Below are positions 1 to 12,110 of a stretch of DNA of 64,000 nucleotides, one piece after another (position 1 is the stretch's first letter; each line of letters starts with the position of its first letter). The notes under the pieces were generated by a model that was not told where the DNA came from, searched no databases, and worked only from the letters and a program-made list of their open reading frames with translations. The stretch comes from Holothuria scabra (lineage: Eukaryota > Echinodermata > Holothuroidea > Aspidochirotida > Holothuriidae): NCBI GenBank assembly GCA_037179385.1, contig CM074189.1:21463020-21527019 (forward strand). The letters are read 5' to 3'. Both the position numbers and the translations under genes were made by a program.

Positions 1-3000
1 ACCTAGACGTTCCTTTTGTAATATTGGAACTACAACTCTTCTCTGGCTCTCTTTAGACTTCGACGTTCATCTTTGCCAATTGGACCCACAATGCAGCGAT
101 GTCATGGTAAAATTTTCATTCTCCATAGCCTAGGACCGCTCCTTCTTTTAACTTAAGTGACAACCACCGCCTTGACGCCATGTTTACGCTACAGTTGATA
201 ACTAGCACCGGCTCTTTCCGAGGAACTTCGGTTCATCTTAATTTTGACCGTCCTGCTTGGTAGACGCGATATAACTTAAGCAATCTTCGTCCATGTTTCG
301 TTTCTCATTTGTGCCACCCAGCCAGCCTTAGTTTCTTCGCGCTTCAGATGTCAGCCCGAAGTACAAGAAGACGTCACCAATCGAGTTATAACATTTATGG
401 TGAGTTGTGAGGCATATTTTACCCCGGGTGGTCCCCTTCCCCCATGTAATTAAACTTAATCGTGCTGCACCTTTTTCAGTCTGACTTGGTTTTTTTATTT
501 ACCCTTACATTGCGTAATGTATAATTGTGTTATGTTTGAACTTTAATAAGTGTCCAATATTTTGCTTTCACACATTATCTAGAAAAGTATGAATTGTTCA
601 TGCAGTTTTTTCCTAAAATTGCGCTACCTCAGTAGTTAATGTTAATGAAGGCCAAACACAAATCAATGATCTTTCGGTAGCAGTAAGTCTGCAGATTTCA
701 CTTTCTAGTCTTATTTATTGTACGAAGTATTTCATGCGGGTTATCACATACCAGTAGGAAGAGTCACTTTATTATGCGAATTTCTGAAATGAACGGATCG
801 GTAAATGTTCACCGTGTTAGTTACTTAATTGTGATGTGAACTAATTGTAGACCCAATCATGTGCGTATATTTTTTTTTCGTTTGTGGCAAGAGTAGCCAA
901 ATACATAGAGGAAGTTCTTACGCATTTGCGGTATTTTTCAACTTTCATGGGAATTAGCCAGCCCAAAAAGTTTCAGGAGCTGTCCTCGACATGTTAACCA
1001 AATTTTGCTCTCGGTAATTACTACCTTGCTCATGAAATGCAGGTACGAGATAGCATGTAGTTGGTTTAATTTAAAGTTTGTCCTGTCCGTGTGTAGTAGG
1101 GGGCGCAACCATTTAGTTTTTTTTCTTGAGTGTGTTTTCAGAGAGTTCACAGTGGAAATGGGGTTGTCAAAGTTTTGCCACTGCAAGGAGTTGCGTCATC
1201 GTCCAGATACTTTTATATAATTGGGTCTTCAGTACTCCGAATTTCGATATTTGCATATGAGCAATATAAACGTGTGAGATTGCATCAAATTTCATATAAA
1301 ATACATATGTATACTATGAATAACAGAAATGTAATTTTGTAGGAATATGTGAATGTGACTCCACATTTTAAAGACAAATTTTAGTAAACTCGTACAATGT
1401 AGTTCGGAAAGAGGAATGATTCAGTATCATTGATAATCTCTGAAATTTCAGTGACAAATATTTAGACTTACTTGTAGCTAGCCATTCATAATCTTAACAT
1501 CACAATGGCCACCGTAATGATCAAGCGTATACTTCGTGGTGTAGCTTTTTCCCGCAGATTATTTACAAAAGTGTTTCTGACCATCAAAATAACGAACAGT
1601 ATTTCACATTTTTGCAGCTGTGCTTTAAAAAAAAATACTGTTAGTGCTTTATTTTGGCGAATTTGGAACAAAACTTTGCAGTTTCCCTTACCAGGCAACT
1701 GTACTAATTAATATAGCCTGCCCTCCCATCACTTGTTTATCCCAACTTTCAAGGCCCTCCTTTTAAGCAGTTTTTTCTCGAGACAATGCATTCGTATCTG
1801 CTCACGTTCCCCTCTCTGGTGAGAATAGGTATCAACTGACTGACTGAGGCACATTCATCAAATTTTTCGACCCTTTCAATCACAATTTAATGCAGGTCTA
1901 TTGTAATGTATAGGCCTAATAGTTTCAACGATGGTTATTTGGCGGTGCATAATTACAGAGATTAATGTCTCTAGTTCATTTTATATAAACGTTGCATTAC
2001 TTACGAATTTGTTTCATCTTTCCTGCATTATAATTTTGTTATTTTGAACTTTTCATCACTTAAATAATGATCGAGTGCCAAACCTTCCGTAAAGGTCAAA
2101 GTATTCTGATTCAAGTGATTTGTATTTTATGCCGACGCTTACGTTCTATAACCAGTATATTATAGGGCGATTCGAAGTTAATTGTCACCACTGGTCAGCA
2201 AACTTTCGTTGTGACCTTAATGTGTCAAAGTGAATTGAGAGTTGCATACTGTTTTATTGTCTTTGGTTGAACTTTGTGTAAAATTGTTGGAGTGAGTATA
2301 CACTCCCTAACAGTGAAGATTACGCTTAAAATTTTGAAACCAAAATGTTGACATAACTGGAATGTGTTTGTTACTAAAGTTTAAAAGGTCGTGAATTGCT
2401 TTCAAAGTATTTTTGCAGTAAACTGTGTTCGGTTCAATTTATAATTCGTAGGAGGAATCTTCTGGACCGTTCCTTCCAGATGTTGAGATTCCGGGTGTAT
2501 TCCTACTAGGTTGTCCGTATTCAGTATTAAACTGTTATGACCTGATAGCACATGAAATTGTCAAGTATACTGCATAAACCTACTTCGTATTTATACCATG
2601 TATTCATTGATTTAAGTAATTTTCATTATTTTCTTGTGCATGCTATGATCAAGTTATGTTATATTTTTTTTGCTCGTTTCTATTGGGTTTCTCCCCACAG
2701 GTCTCTGACCTAGTCCAAACCCCTCCCACCTTTCTTTTGCCTCACAGCGCACTATTTTTTTGTTGCATGGTAAATGAAATTTTATCATAATGATATTTTA
2801 AATGAAACATGATTGACGTTTTTTTTCACTTATTGCTTATTTCAACAGGTAAATTTTTCAAACTATGTTTTCAAAATTTCAAATTGCGAGGGGGATGTCA
2901 AATAATAAGGCTAATCGCCATGCACTTAAATACCCCCCTTGACATTCTACTTCAGAGAGTTTACCTTGGGAATTCAAGCAGACAGGTTCTGACAGCTCAG

Positions 3001-3895
3001 CCCCATTATGTGGACGTTCCCACACAATAAATTCGATGTCCTGTCAGATTCTTGACACTTATAGTTTCGATGAAGTCCATCCAGTGACATAGCCAGTGTC
3101 TTCCCCAAATACAGAAATAGAGGTCGCCAGTCAGCGTCCTACCTCTTGCAAACTTTTCTCATTGGTCATTTGTTAGGCATGTGCATGTCGTAGTCCAATC
3201 AGGATTCCCCATCCCATAGTTTGCAGACAACTCTGTCTGGAAACCACCTTAGTACTTTTAGGTAACTCCCTTCCTGGAGAGAGTTGGAAATAGACAGCCA
3301 AACAGAAAGGATCAACTCAAGAAACACGCACAGCTCCGCGGCCTTTGCCGCTGGGCCAAGCCTGCTGGACTCTACTTACCAGCTCTTCTTACTTTCTTCG
3401 AATTTTCCTTTAACCTTGGAGTAGTTTATAGGAATCAGTTTTTACATTTAAAGGAAGGAAACTTAAGTTTTGAGACAGAAGTCCGTTTCTCACCGTTTAG
3501 AGTAGAAGTTTGTTACTCATCATGTAGATTAAAATCAATTCATACTCAACATGTGACAGTGTTTAATCAAGTCTATCCTGGCAGCTCTTTGATAGATCAG
3601 AGAAAGGGATTTCTTTCACACTTAGAATAAACATTAGTCAACTTTAAAGCTTTGTTCGAGTCTTCTTTCTTGAATCTCTTTTCTTATCGTACTACCCCCT
3701 AGCCTTCACGATGTGATTGGCCCAAACAACGCAACACTAATACATGCTAAAGATGGGGTAAAAATCCACAAAAAGTCTTGGCAATATGATGGAATTCTAA
3801 AAGTAAAATGTTAATTACTGAAGAATGTATCTAAAACTTTGTTGATTGAGATTAGATGAGGTTTTATGAAAAGGTCAAGTTTCTAACCAACTGGT
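1..3895. other. No gene recognised; probable intron or intergenic DNA
   Basis: Neither strand shows an EGF/Ig-type exon, a long ORF or a recognisable RNA gene. There is no visible copy of the dispersed repeats that fill the rest of the window, so its texture differs. A possible poly(A) signal, AATAAA, lies near 3627 on the plus strand with TG/T-rich sequence after it, which could mark the 3' end of a plus-strand transcript; this is weak. If the minus-strand gene continues, this is the start of the intron after exon 39. Confidence 0.4.
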
Positions 3896-3899
3896 TTAT

Positions 3900-4036
3900 G
3901 TCAGGCCGATCATAACCTTTTGTCCCCTTGTGGCTCACTGGCTTACTTTCCCTACTCCATTGCTTATGCTGAGAACCAGGCACAATCCCAGCAGGTTCCA
4001 TCTTTTAAGTCTTTGGTACCACCGTGACTAGGCCAA
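3900..4036 (-). mobile_element. tRNA-derived SINE family A, truncated copy
   Basis: This matches the body of the SINE copies at 21150, 51361 and 55800: the shared core on the minus strand is CTCAGCATAAGCAATGGAGT followed by AGGGAAAG. The tRNA-like head is missing or degraded. Confidence 0.6.
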
Positions 4037-4349
4037 GCATAACTAAAATTTGGTCAAACAAAACTCAAATTAGGTGTGCAGGGTATGTAAATGTATGTGA
4101 TGTTTTTTTGGAATGGGCAAGTGGATATGGTTATTTATCAATGATACATTGAAACCACACTAAAGCAATATTTGTATGAGTGAGTGTATGTTAAAAATAC
4201 AATGAGTTAAGAACTTTTGACTAGTATACTTGAGGAAAATCTGGAGCTGGGAGAGAGTAGGGAGTTGATTGGATTATGCAGTAACAGTAGTCTTCCTTCC
4301 TATATGGAATGTCAGTAGTTTTGTAAGAAGTTAAATTATGATGTCTCAC

Positions 4350-4493
4350 CATTCTGGTATAGTTGTATTTCAGTTAAATCAGGTCCTCTCCACAAAGGTG
4401 ACAGATTGGGTACTATGCCAACAATTTCACAGATGAGGTTCACTCTCTTACCAACAGTTGGGTCCACCTGTCCTCTCATGTTAACTCTAAACT
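4350..4493 (-). CDS. Exon 39: Ig-like domain 11, first half (last exon seen)
   Basis: This 144-bp phase 1-1 exon encodes an Ig first half with V-N-L-I-C-E-I-V-G at the first cysteine and P-L-W-R-G-P-D at the core tryptophan. The acceptor is TTTCTTAG and the donor GTGAG. No matching second half was found in 1-4349, so the gene must continue to the left. The acceptor side is abutted within about 20 bp by a fragment of the 248-bp TTAA repeat family. Confidence 0.87.
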
Positions 4494-4509
4494 CTAAGAA
4501 AGAAAAGAG

Positions 4510-4835
4510 ATTTGAAGAGAAAAAATGTTGTCACATGACTCTCAACAGCCAATCGTGAAACAAGATAATCTACTACACTACTTCAAGTTGGGGGACTGCT
4601 CTTGCCCTTTCATGTCACATTTTCATTTATTCATCTTCCAAATACCTTTTCTTGATATTTCAAGACCAAATAAAATATTGTACATTCTAGGTAAACCAAA
4701 CAGTAACTTCTGGTAAATTTAACAACTGATGAGAAAAAACATTGTCACATGATTCTAAAGAGCCATTCTTGAAATAGGACAAACTGCTATACTAATTCTA
4801 GTTGGGGTGATTGTATTTTCCATTTGAGAAATCTT
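4510..4835. mobile_element. Two partial copies of the 248-bp TTAA-flanked repeat family
   Basis: Two right-hand halves of the same element lie in tandem (about 4510-4611 and 4690-4835). Both share the block GTCACATGA, then GCCAAT or GCCATT, then a GGGGTGA or GGGGGA motif, with full-length copies at 20685 and 24239. The first lies directly next to exon 39. Confidence 0.6.
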
Positions 4836-5620
4836 TTCACAGGGGGGAGGGTCTAGAAGGAAAATTGTTACATTTTATCATTTTCAGAGCTCCCAAAATT
4901 TCAGAATCCCAAATAGGGATAATCAATATCAGGGGGTGGGAATGAGCCGAAAGTACAAAGCAAGTTCAAAGCCAATAATGAGTGGGATCCAGGGGCTTAC
5001 CTCAGCCCCCTCTGGTGGAGCCCAGGAGCAAAGCAGAAGGGATAGGAAGTTAGGTTAAGGTGGTGAAGTCTCAAGCTCTGGGCTTCTAGGTGTTTTAGAG
5101 CCTTCGGGAGATACTCATGGGCTAAATTTTATGAGAAAACGATACTTGAGTATTTACATTCATTGCAATATAGAATGCAAAACTATGACAGAGCTATCTG
5201 CAATGTTGACTGGAAATGAGCACAAAAGATTTTATAAGACATCAAGGACATAAGGGTCACGGGGGAGAATAGCTTGACAAAGTGAAAAGGCAAGAACAAG
5301 GTATGATTTTAGGAAATTTTCCTCTTTAAGCGGGAGAGTTGGGAGCTCTGCATTTTTCAAGTATGTTCATGCAGTAGAAATTATGCCCCACCTTCAGCCA
5401 AAAATTTTTGTACAGCAAAACTGATTTTCTTAAACTTCGCTCAAGACTCCAAATTTCCTGAAAATCAAGAAATTTTATGAACTCTCAAATCTCTGCTTAT
5501 TTGTTGGAAAGAATGTTGCCTATATGGCCTAATTTAGAATTACCTAATATTCTCTGTCAATAAATACTGGTTTCAAAAATATGATTCTTTGTTGTAAAAT
5601 AAGGGAGGTATTTCCCTTAC

Positions 5621-5882
5621 TTAAAGGTCAAGCGCAGTCCCCCAAACTTATTTTTGAAGCAACAGCTAAATCTCACAATTTCCCTCCTATTTCTCTTCAA
5701 AGTATCTTCCATCATATTTTATGACTCCAGTATTGAATCTTCAAGGTAAACAAAGCAGTCACTCCTAGTAAATTTTACATCTGAGGAGAAAAAATTTTGT
5801 CACCTGACTCTCAACAGCCAATCATGAAACAGGACAGTCTACTACACTACTTCAGGTTGAGGTGATTGCTCTTGCTCTTGAA
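5621..5882. mobile_element. MITE-like repeat, 248-bp TTAA family
   Basis: The left end is TTAAAGGTCAAG and the right end GCTCTTGCTCTTGAAA, a decayed inverted match. The interior aligns with the copies at 20685 and 24239. Non-coding. Confidence 0.65.
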
Positions 5883-5976
5883 ACTGAAGTTTTGCTATGG
5901 TGCAACAACATGGCCTATAGTACACTTTAGAAGACACCTTGAAGAAATAGCTTACACAATATAGGAAGTTTCTTAC

Positions 5977-6075
5977 CAGCATTCTCACAGTATGGGCCAG
6001 AAAAACCACGTGGACATTCACATCTACCGACCTCACACACACCTCCATTTTGACAAGGCCTGTCACAACTTGACG
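5977..6075 (-). CDS. Exon 38: EGF-like domain 16
   Basis: This 99-bp phase 1-1 exon encodes an EGF-like repeat: S-C-D-R-P-C-Q-N-G-G-V-C, then C-E-C-P-R-G-F-S-G-P-Y-C. The acceptor is ATTTTCAG and the donor GTAAG. It is the last EGF domain visible in the window. Confidence 0.91.
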
Positions 6076-6853
6076 CTGAAAATATAAATACAGAAAGAGA
6101 TAAATACTAACTTTGAAATAAATACTTCCGCACAATTAATTTGACAAAACAATGAAGTATTTCTAGAGGGGCATTTACAAGTGATCCAAATATAGGTGCT
6201 GACAGGAGGCACTAAGTGCCTTTTTGACAGATTTGCTAAAAATGTGTTTTGTAAATACAAAGTACAGTGGTCCACTGGTGCAACAAACTGTGTCTTCTGA
6301 CTGATCACTGTGTGATTATAAATGATTTAGCTTCTACTCCTAAACTCTTACTGGAATTTCCAATTGTCAAATAATGCAAGAATCATACAAAAGATGTCAA
6401 CTATAAGCCTAAATGTAATTATTTACTGCCTTTTTAGACTTCATAACTCCCCCTGTATAGGCTGGGAAATAAAGAATATGCCCACGGTGTTCCCCACTTG
6501 TTGTAAGACATGACTTAAGTGGAACTACACTTGCCCCAAATATGCACTTGAAGGACAATAAATTTTCCCCAACTACCTATCTAGCTTAACTCTAGATGAT
6601 TCCCACATTCAACTGCAAACTACTCCAAACCACCCAACAAGCTGATTAAGTTCAGGTTTTGAAATGAATAAAACTATTCATGGTACAGGTAGAGGAAAGA
6701 AATGAGACGAATCCCACAAACGGCCCACAAATCTCTACATCATCATGTAACTGAATGGAAATGAAAGAAACTGAAATGAAACTGAAACTGAAACTCTATG
6801 AATTAGCAAGAGAAAATTTAACATGAACTGAACTGTTGAAATAATTTTCTCAC

Positions 6854-6994
6854 CTGGAACAACGACAGTGATGGTGTTCACGACGTTTCTCCGTGAATCT
6901 ATATAACAGGTGTAAACTCCAGAATCAGATGGCTCTAAGTTATTAATCACTAGCTTGTTGGATGATCTGCTGTCAATCTCACTGTGCACACGAT
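6854..6994 (-). CDS. Exon 37: Ig-like domain 10, second half
   Basis: This 141-bp phase 1-1 exon encodes the Ig second half with N-L-E-P-S-D-S-G-V-Y-T-C-Y-I-D. The acceptor is CTCTTCAG and the donor GTGAG. The intron back to exon 36 contains three dispersed repeat copies. Confidence 0.9.
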
Positions 6995-7064
6995 CTGAAG
7001 AGAGAAGTTAACATGCATACGATAAATTAGATAGTCTCAGAATGGTTCCAGATAAATTCTTCAG

Positions 7065-7440
7065 GATCAATGATGAAACATTCTTTCTTACTTTTTGTTA
7101 CATCCTCCTTCTCTGCCTGATAACCTCTTGTTGATTCAGGTAGGAAATAAAGTGCACTACACACACACACTTGAAAGTCACATTTCATATCTGAATAATT
7201 GATTGACAGTAACAGATATATTAAAATACACAAAAAGTTACATAACATTTGGGTTTAGCTAACAGGCCAGTCAAGAGTGTGTTATTTGCCTTTCACACTG
7301 TGTGAACACAATGAAAGCGTAGCTCATTTGAGGGCAGAGAGATGTAAAAAAACTCCATTATAAGTTACACCCCACAGCTGCCTTTGATCTACTGAGATGT
7401 CTTTGTTGCTTTCTCAACATGAAACGTCAGTGCATCAAAT
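7065..7440. mobile_element. Dispersed repeat F (copy 1)
   Basis: A non-coding interspersed repeat. Marker blocks are CTTACTTTTTGTTACATCCT, then AGCTAACAGGCCAGTCA, then TAGCTCATTTGAGGGCA, then CCTTTGATCTACT. The same blocks occur in order at 38380-38745, and partly at 36735, 59163 and 63250. No transposase-like ORF. Confidence 0.65.
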
Positions 7441-7914
7441 GTATTAAGTCTGATTGCCAACTGAGAACAATTGTTTCTTTTCACAATTTAAGGATTATCA
7501 ACCTTAAATTTTATTTAATCTACGTTTTTTTAACCATTTTTCTTTAAAATGTGATGTCAGAGAATAGATTAATTATTCACAAAATTTTCATATCTCACTT
7601 TCAAGAACACCAATAAACATCTATCTCATATATTTACAAATATTACATACTTAAATATTCACTACAATTCATCCAAATGAAAAATTATACTTATCCAAAA
7701 CCACTTTAGCATGATCAACAAAACACTCCACCCTATCTCCTTAGAAACAACTGATATTAGATCATAAAATCCGTTCAAGAGCAGACACTCGTTTTCATGC
7801 CAGGAAAATTGCATCACTTTTGATACAGCAAAGTGAAAGAATGAGCAGCCCTCTTCTCGAGGACTCTCATCTGGTAGCTGTATTTCATTTGCCAGGAATA
7901 TTTGCGGACAAGTG

Positions 7915-8190
7915 AGAACTTACATATAGATAAATCTGATCAGAGCTTGTGTTTAGTGATTATAGGCAGCCATTGGTGGGGTCCATCAATCTTAAATCAT
8001 CTTTATTTCTTGTCTACATGAACTTTAAACCCTCATATTCAGTGAAACTGAAGAAACTAAGGTACAATTTAGTGTAAAACCATCCATGATAGAGGTAAGG
8101 GAGGAAATTGCAAGATTAAAAGGTGATAGACCCCAGCTATGGCTGACTTAAATCAGACCATCACTTGCTGTCCAGATTCGTCTATAGGAG
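7915..8190. mobile_element. Dispersed repeat G (copy 1), with inverted ends
   Basis: Near-identical to 37555-37808. The block GCAGCCATTGGTGGGGTCCA near one end is matched in inverse by GGTGATAGACCCCAGCTATG near the other, so the element can fold back. Probably a MITE. Confidence 0.65.
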
Positions 8191-8222
8191 GTTAGAAAGG
8201 GTGCTCTTGATTTATATTAACA

Positions 8223-8450
8223 AATAGACCTTATGCATATGATGTCACAGAGCAGAAGGTGCACCCTCTTTTGGGGCCAAAAAAACCCAACACAGACAAA
8301 TGCAGACAGCTGGTTTGTCAACCAGTTGAATACACACAGAGTCTGCTAGATATGCAGGGAGAATTCTTGTGCTTTCAGGCACATGTTCCATTGTATTGCA
8401 GCCAAGGATGATGTCAGTATGTTGCCAATGCATAACGTCTTTAGTCATCA
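8223..8450. mobile_element. MITE-like repeat H (copy 1)
   Basis: Paired with 48111-48322. Both begin with AGACCT(T/C)AT and CATATGATGTCACAGAGCA and end with an inverted version (CAATGCATAACGTCT here, GTATGAGGTCTATTG in copy 2). Non-coding. Confidence 0.6.
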
Positions 8451-8502
8451 TAACTCCTGATACCTACCTGGAGCTACTGGTAGATAATACACATTGTCTC
8501 AC

Positions 8503-8658
8503 CTAACTCATTCGGAGAAATCAAAGATCCATCTGGTCCAGCCCACTTAGGTGTTTCCTGAATATTTTCACCGACTATAGAACAGACAAACTCAAGTTTG
8601 GATCCTGGGTTCACTTGAACATTATAAGGGATGATTGAAATACTGAAATCAGTACCCT
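8503..8658 (-). CDS. Exon 36: Ig-like domain 10, first half
   Basis: This 156-bp phase 1-1 exon encodes an Ig first half with L-E-F-V-C-S-I-V-G at the first cysteine and P-K-W-A-G-P-D-G at the core tryptophan. The acceptor is TTTTCCAG and the donor GTGAG. It resembles Ig11 (E-I-V-G ... R-G-P-D). Confidence 0.89.
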
Positions 8659-9279
8659 CTGGAAAAAGAAAAAACAAGCAAAAATTGTTAAGATTCTGTA
8701 TGAAAGCGAGAAATTTATCATAATTCCATTTTTTTTTCTTTTACAAATTTTAAAAGGCTATGATGAGATGCTACCTGAGTGTCTCAGACAAGGTTACTCT
8801 CACAGGTGATATGTAACAGCTGAACATGGCAGAGAAAACTTGAACTCTATCCATAGCTCCCACGACTAAAAGGCAAATGAAGATTGTGGGTTGGCATAAA
8901 AAGAATTACATTCTTGGCAGACTTACTTAAAAAGAGAAGACATATTGGGATGGTCACATGGATACAATGCAATCTCTGCATCACTGCATATTTTGGTAGG
9001 GTCATGTGGGCAACTTTTAGTCATAATATCACAGCACAGCTGGGAAATCATTTTTGTCAAACTTACAATTCTCTGCAGCAACAAATTCCAAACCTCATTA
9101 ATTCCATGGTGAGAATTTATCAGACAAGTCACTACCCATCAATTAAAGTAGAAACTTAACAACTGATACCTTTTCATCTATATGCAACGTTTAAAAATTT
9201 GACAGAAAAGTAATTTTCTAGATCAAAATGCTCCAGGTTCACCATGCTTTAAAACTTAAACATTAAACTGAACGTTTAC

Positions 9280-9375
9280 CTCGGATAAGACAAGTAGGTC
9301 CTCTGAATCCACTTTCACACTGGCAGACTCCATTGACACAGCTACCTCCATTGTGACAGTAAGATGGACAGCCTC
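9280..9375 (-). CDS. Exon 35: EGF-like domain 15
   Basis: This 96-bp phase 1-1 exon encodes an EGF-like repeat: G-C-P-S-Y-C-H-N-G-G-S-C, then C-Q-C-E-S-G-F-R-G-P-T-C. All six cysteines are present. The acceptor is ATCTTCAG and the donor GTAAAC. Confidence 0.9.
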
Positions 9376-9493
9376 CTGAAGATTTAAATGATATTAAGAG
9401 ACAGTATAAATCCCTAAACACATGCAGCTAAGTTCTTAATATCAGTTCTATTCTTGCATTTAACACACTAAATCCCTAGGTTGCTTCTCTTAC

Positions 9494-9511
9494 CTTGTAC
9501 AGCTGTGTCTT
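9494..9511 (-). CDS. Exon 34: putative 18-bp linker micro-exon
   Basis: This tiny exon reads AA-GAC-ACA-GCT-GTA-CAA-G in phase 1-1 and would add E-D-T-A-V-Q between Ig9 and EGF15. Evidence: a pyrimidine-rich acceptor (TTCTTTTCCAG), a consensus donor (GTAAGAG), the same phase as every other exon, and a position exactly between two exons. It encodes no domain and could be skipped without a frame change. It may be chance, so confidence is moderate. Confidence 0.55.
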
Positions 9512-9885
9512 CTGGAAAAGAAGGTTGAGTTAGGATGTTTTATTACAAGTTAAAAATTGCTCTCCCAATCATGCTGAACCAATCCTTCTAAAAGGGGAGG
9601 GGCTAGGGCTCAGAGATCTTTGAAAAGAAAGGTGGGGAAATTATCCTCTGGTATCTTTTAAAAACCATACATTTACCTTTAAAAAGTTTTGGAACAATTC
9701 AATCTTCCTGTTGGTACATCTGATGAAACAAATTCTCCACTCTGATTTTGTTGATTGTTATACAATAGGAAATTAACTGTGCACAATCAGAGCCATAGTA
9801 GAGATGCATCAATGACACCTAAAGCCAGTGTCACAGAATAAATGCAGGTAAGTTGTTTGAATTTTATGACAGAAGAAGTACATAC

Positions 9886-10026
9886 CTGAAGACTGGGCTT
9901 GTATTGTGACTGTCCTTCTCAGATACCTATAGCTACAGACGTAGTCACCAATATCCTCAAATTGAAAATTGTCAATGTGTAGCTCTAAGACTGTTTCATA
10001 CGGCCTTTCTATTCTAATACGTCCAC
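9886..10026 (-). CDS. Exon 33: Ig-like domain 9, second half
   Basis: This 141-bp phase 1-1 exon encodes the Ig second half with F-Q-F-E-D-I-G-D-Y-V-C-S-Y-R-Y. The acceptor is TTGTCAG and the donor GTATGT. It is followed by a putative 18-bp micro-exon before EGF15. Confidence 0.88.
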
Positions 10027-10844
10027 CTGACAACAAAAGGGTTAAAATGATGTCAATGTACCTTTAAACTTTGCCTTGCATGTTCCATAAAGAATAAGAA
10101 GGGTGCTAATGATTTTGTATTCTTCTATTTTAACATAACAACCCTTGAAGGAACAAAAACATATCATCAGATATTAGAATAATTAAACTTATCCTGTGAG
10201 ACAGATAAACATTGCTCACTACTTAATGCCATTAGGCTAGTAAATCTTCCTAAATTTTTGTTAATTTGCACTACCTGTTGATGCTGCTGGGTGATCCTTA
10301 AGTCCAACATAACCAACCCATGTCCCTACAGGACCAATCGGCTAAATGAAGCATCTATGCAGCTGTCTAAACCTATCCTTAGATCTTTTATATCTTTAGT
10401 AAACAATTTCCCGAATAGTCCCCACCCACAACTTCCTGAGCAACAAATTGCAAGAGCCACTTGCTGTTTGAGTCTATTATTTCAAAAAAGAGGCATGCAC
10501 TACTACACAGTCTTTCATAATAAACATCCTTAACAAATTAAGTCAAGAACCTACAAAGGACAGCCACACAACAGGATTTTAAGTTGGTAGAAGGCAATGT
10601 ATTTAAGATAAATGCATTGTAGCAGCATGTTTTTGAGAATAAGGTACTGTCATGGTACAGGTAGATGGAAGAAATGAGAAGACAATGCATATTACGTCTC
10701 CCAGAAATGGCAGACAAATGTAACATTAGAGGGAAGGCCTGTTAGTCATATTGGGGAAAACTTACTACCACAAATTATCTTCTTAAAAGATAACAAACTC
10801 TGCAACTCAACCTCATAGCAGACATGAAACTCATCTAGAGTAAA

Positions 10845-11118
10845 GCTAGCCGCACACTACAGGACTTTGGACACTGCAACTCAACTGGATCGTCTCTGCA
10901 GCTGTGATTGGCAATGTTAAGACCAGTTCAACGTCGCACCAACTTCAGATGGTAAGAACCAACATGTTGGTTCTTCACGACTGAAGTCGGCTTGACTGAA
11001 AACTGGTCTTGCAACTGCCAATTGCAGTTGTAAACCCACGCACATTACACAACTGTTGGAGATCCGACGATCGAGTTGAGCTGCGGTGTGCAAAGTCATG
11101 TAAGTGTGCAACTAGCCT
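10845..11118. mobile_element. Foldback MITE with central perfect palindrome
   Basis: The left end GCTAGCCGCACACTACAGGA is mirrored at the right by TCATGTAAGTGTGCAACTAG. The inverted similarity continues inward through GACCAGTT. At the centre, 10954-10975 is a perfect 22-bp palindrome around AACCAACATGTTGGTT. It lies in the Ig9 intron. No ORF of note. Confidence 0.7.
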
Positions 11119-11519
11119 AATGTAAACTAGTTCTACTGATTACTGCTCATGCATCAATCTCTGCACAGCTGTGTTGTGACTTATTAGGAGAGCCTCCACA
11201 CAGTTGTGAAAAGAGAACCACACACTGCAAATAATTCAATACCGTAGCCTAGGGGGAGATGCCCACTGTTAAACAAGCTATTTCCTAATTGGCTAATGAT
11301 AGCCCTAATCCGAACCTAATCCCTAACCCTAACAAATAATACAATCCATACAATACAATGGCAATAACCAATCAAAAAACGCCTTGTTAAACAGTGTGCA
11401 TCTACCCTAGCCTGGTCCTGCTTCCCCATGCCATAGGCAGATCAGGTTAGAGTAGAAAATGGGATTGGCCTGTCATGAATATAATATATCTTTACCAGTA
11501 GGAATGTGCCTAATCTTAC

Positions 11520-11660
11520 CTGTTGAAAGAACATTACTACTGACATCTTTAAACCATCTTAGCTCCCTGGTTGAATTAATGAGTCCAAATATCTCACATC
11601 TCAAGACAATATCTTGGTCAACAAATGGGTTACCACTGGTAGTTACCTCCATTGTCACAT
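11520..11660 (-). CDS. Exon 32: Ig-like domain 9, first half
   Basis: This 141-bp phase 1-1 exon encodes an Ig first half with I-V-L-R-C-E-I-F-G at the first cysteine and L-R-W-F-K-D at the core tryptophan. It is the only first half lacking the W-x-x-P motif. N-S-T is a sequon. The acceptor is TTCATTAG and the donor GTAAG. Confidence 0.87.
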
Positions 11661-11835
11661 CTAATGAAAACAAGAATAAGCAGGGTTAGTGTAATGTTTA
11701 ACTATAATACCAATGAAATCCAGGGGAACCTTCAAGAAAGATAATTATCACCCCTAACTACTTTTATGCTTGGGGCAAGCAAAATTCTCCATTGGTGATT
11801 GTTAATACTTTCATCAAATTTAAAACTGTGCTATC

Positions 11836-12110
11836 ATGCTGCTAGAATTGAATAGGACGTTTTAGCCAATGTTACCTGAGAAAAAGGCATTTTTTCGGGT
11901 GAAGTTTGTCTCTGTAATTGCAGCAGTTGACCCTGTTTAAACCAACCTTGTTGCTCTATTGAGCAAATAGTCTTTGAAGGGGGCAAACACCTTTAACTTT
12001 ATTGATCTCAAGATACCTGGACAGAAAGTTCTCTAATAGATTCTGGATTATTCGTTGCCAGCTTGAGATGGCTAAAAGTTGCTATTCATTTCTAGTGAGA
12101 TGAATTGTGG
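11836..12110. mobile_element. Dispersed repeat J, uninterrupted copy
   Basis: Matches 27816-28205 closely. Shared blocks include TGTCTCTGTAATTGCAGCAG, GCTCTATTGAGCAAATAGTC and TTTATTGATCTCAAGATACC. At the point where the other copy carries an insert, this one reads CCAATGTTACC without interruption. Confidence 0.7.

Noticed and set aside
90..130. ATGCAGCGATGTCATG followed by GTAAAA, considered as a plus-strand start exon
   Set aside because: Only five codons, with no signal peptide and no upstream promoter evidence.
11320..11340. CCCTAACCCTAAC-like sequence, considered as an interstitial telomere repeat
   Set aside because: Only about two imperfect units; too short to be meaningful.
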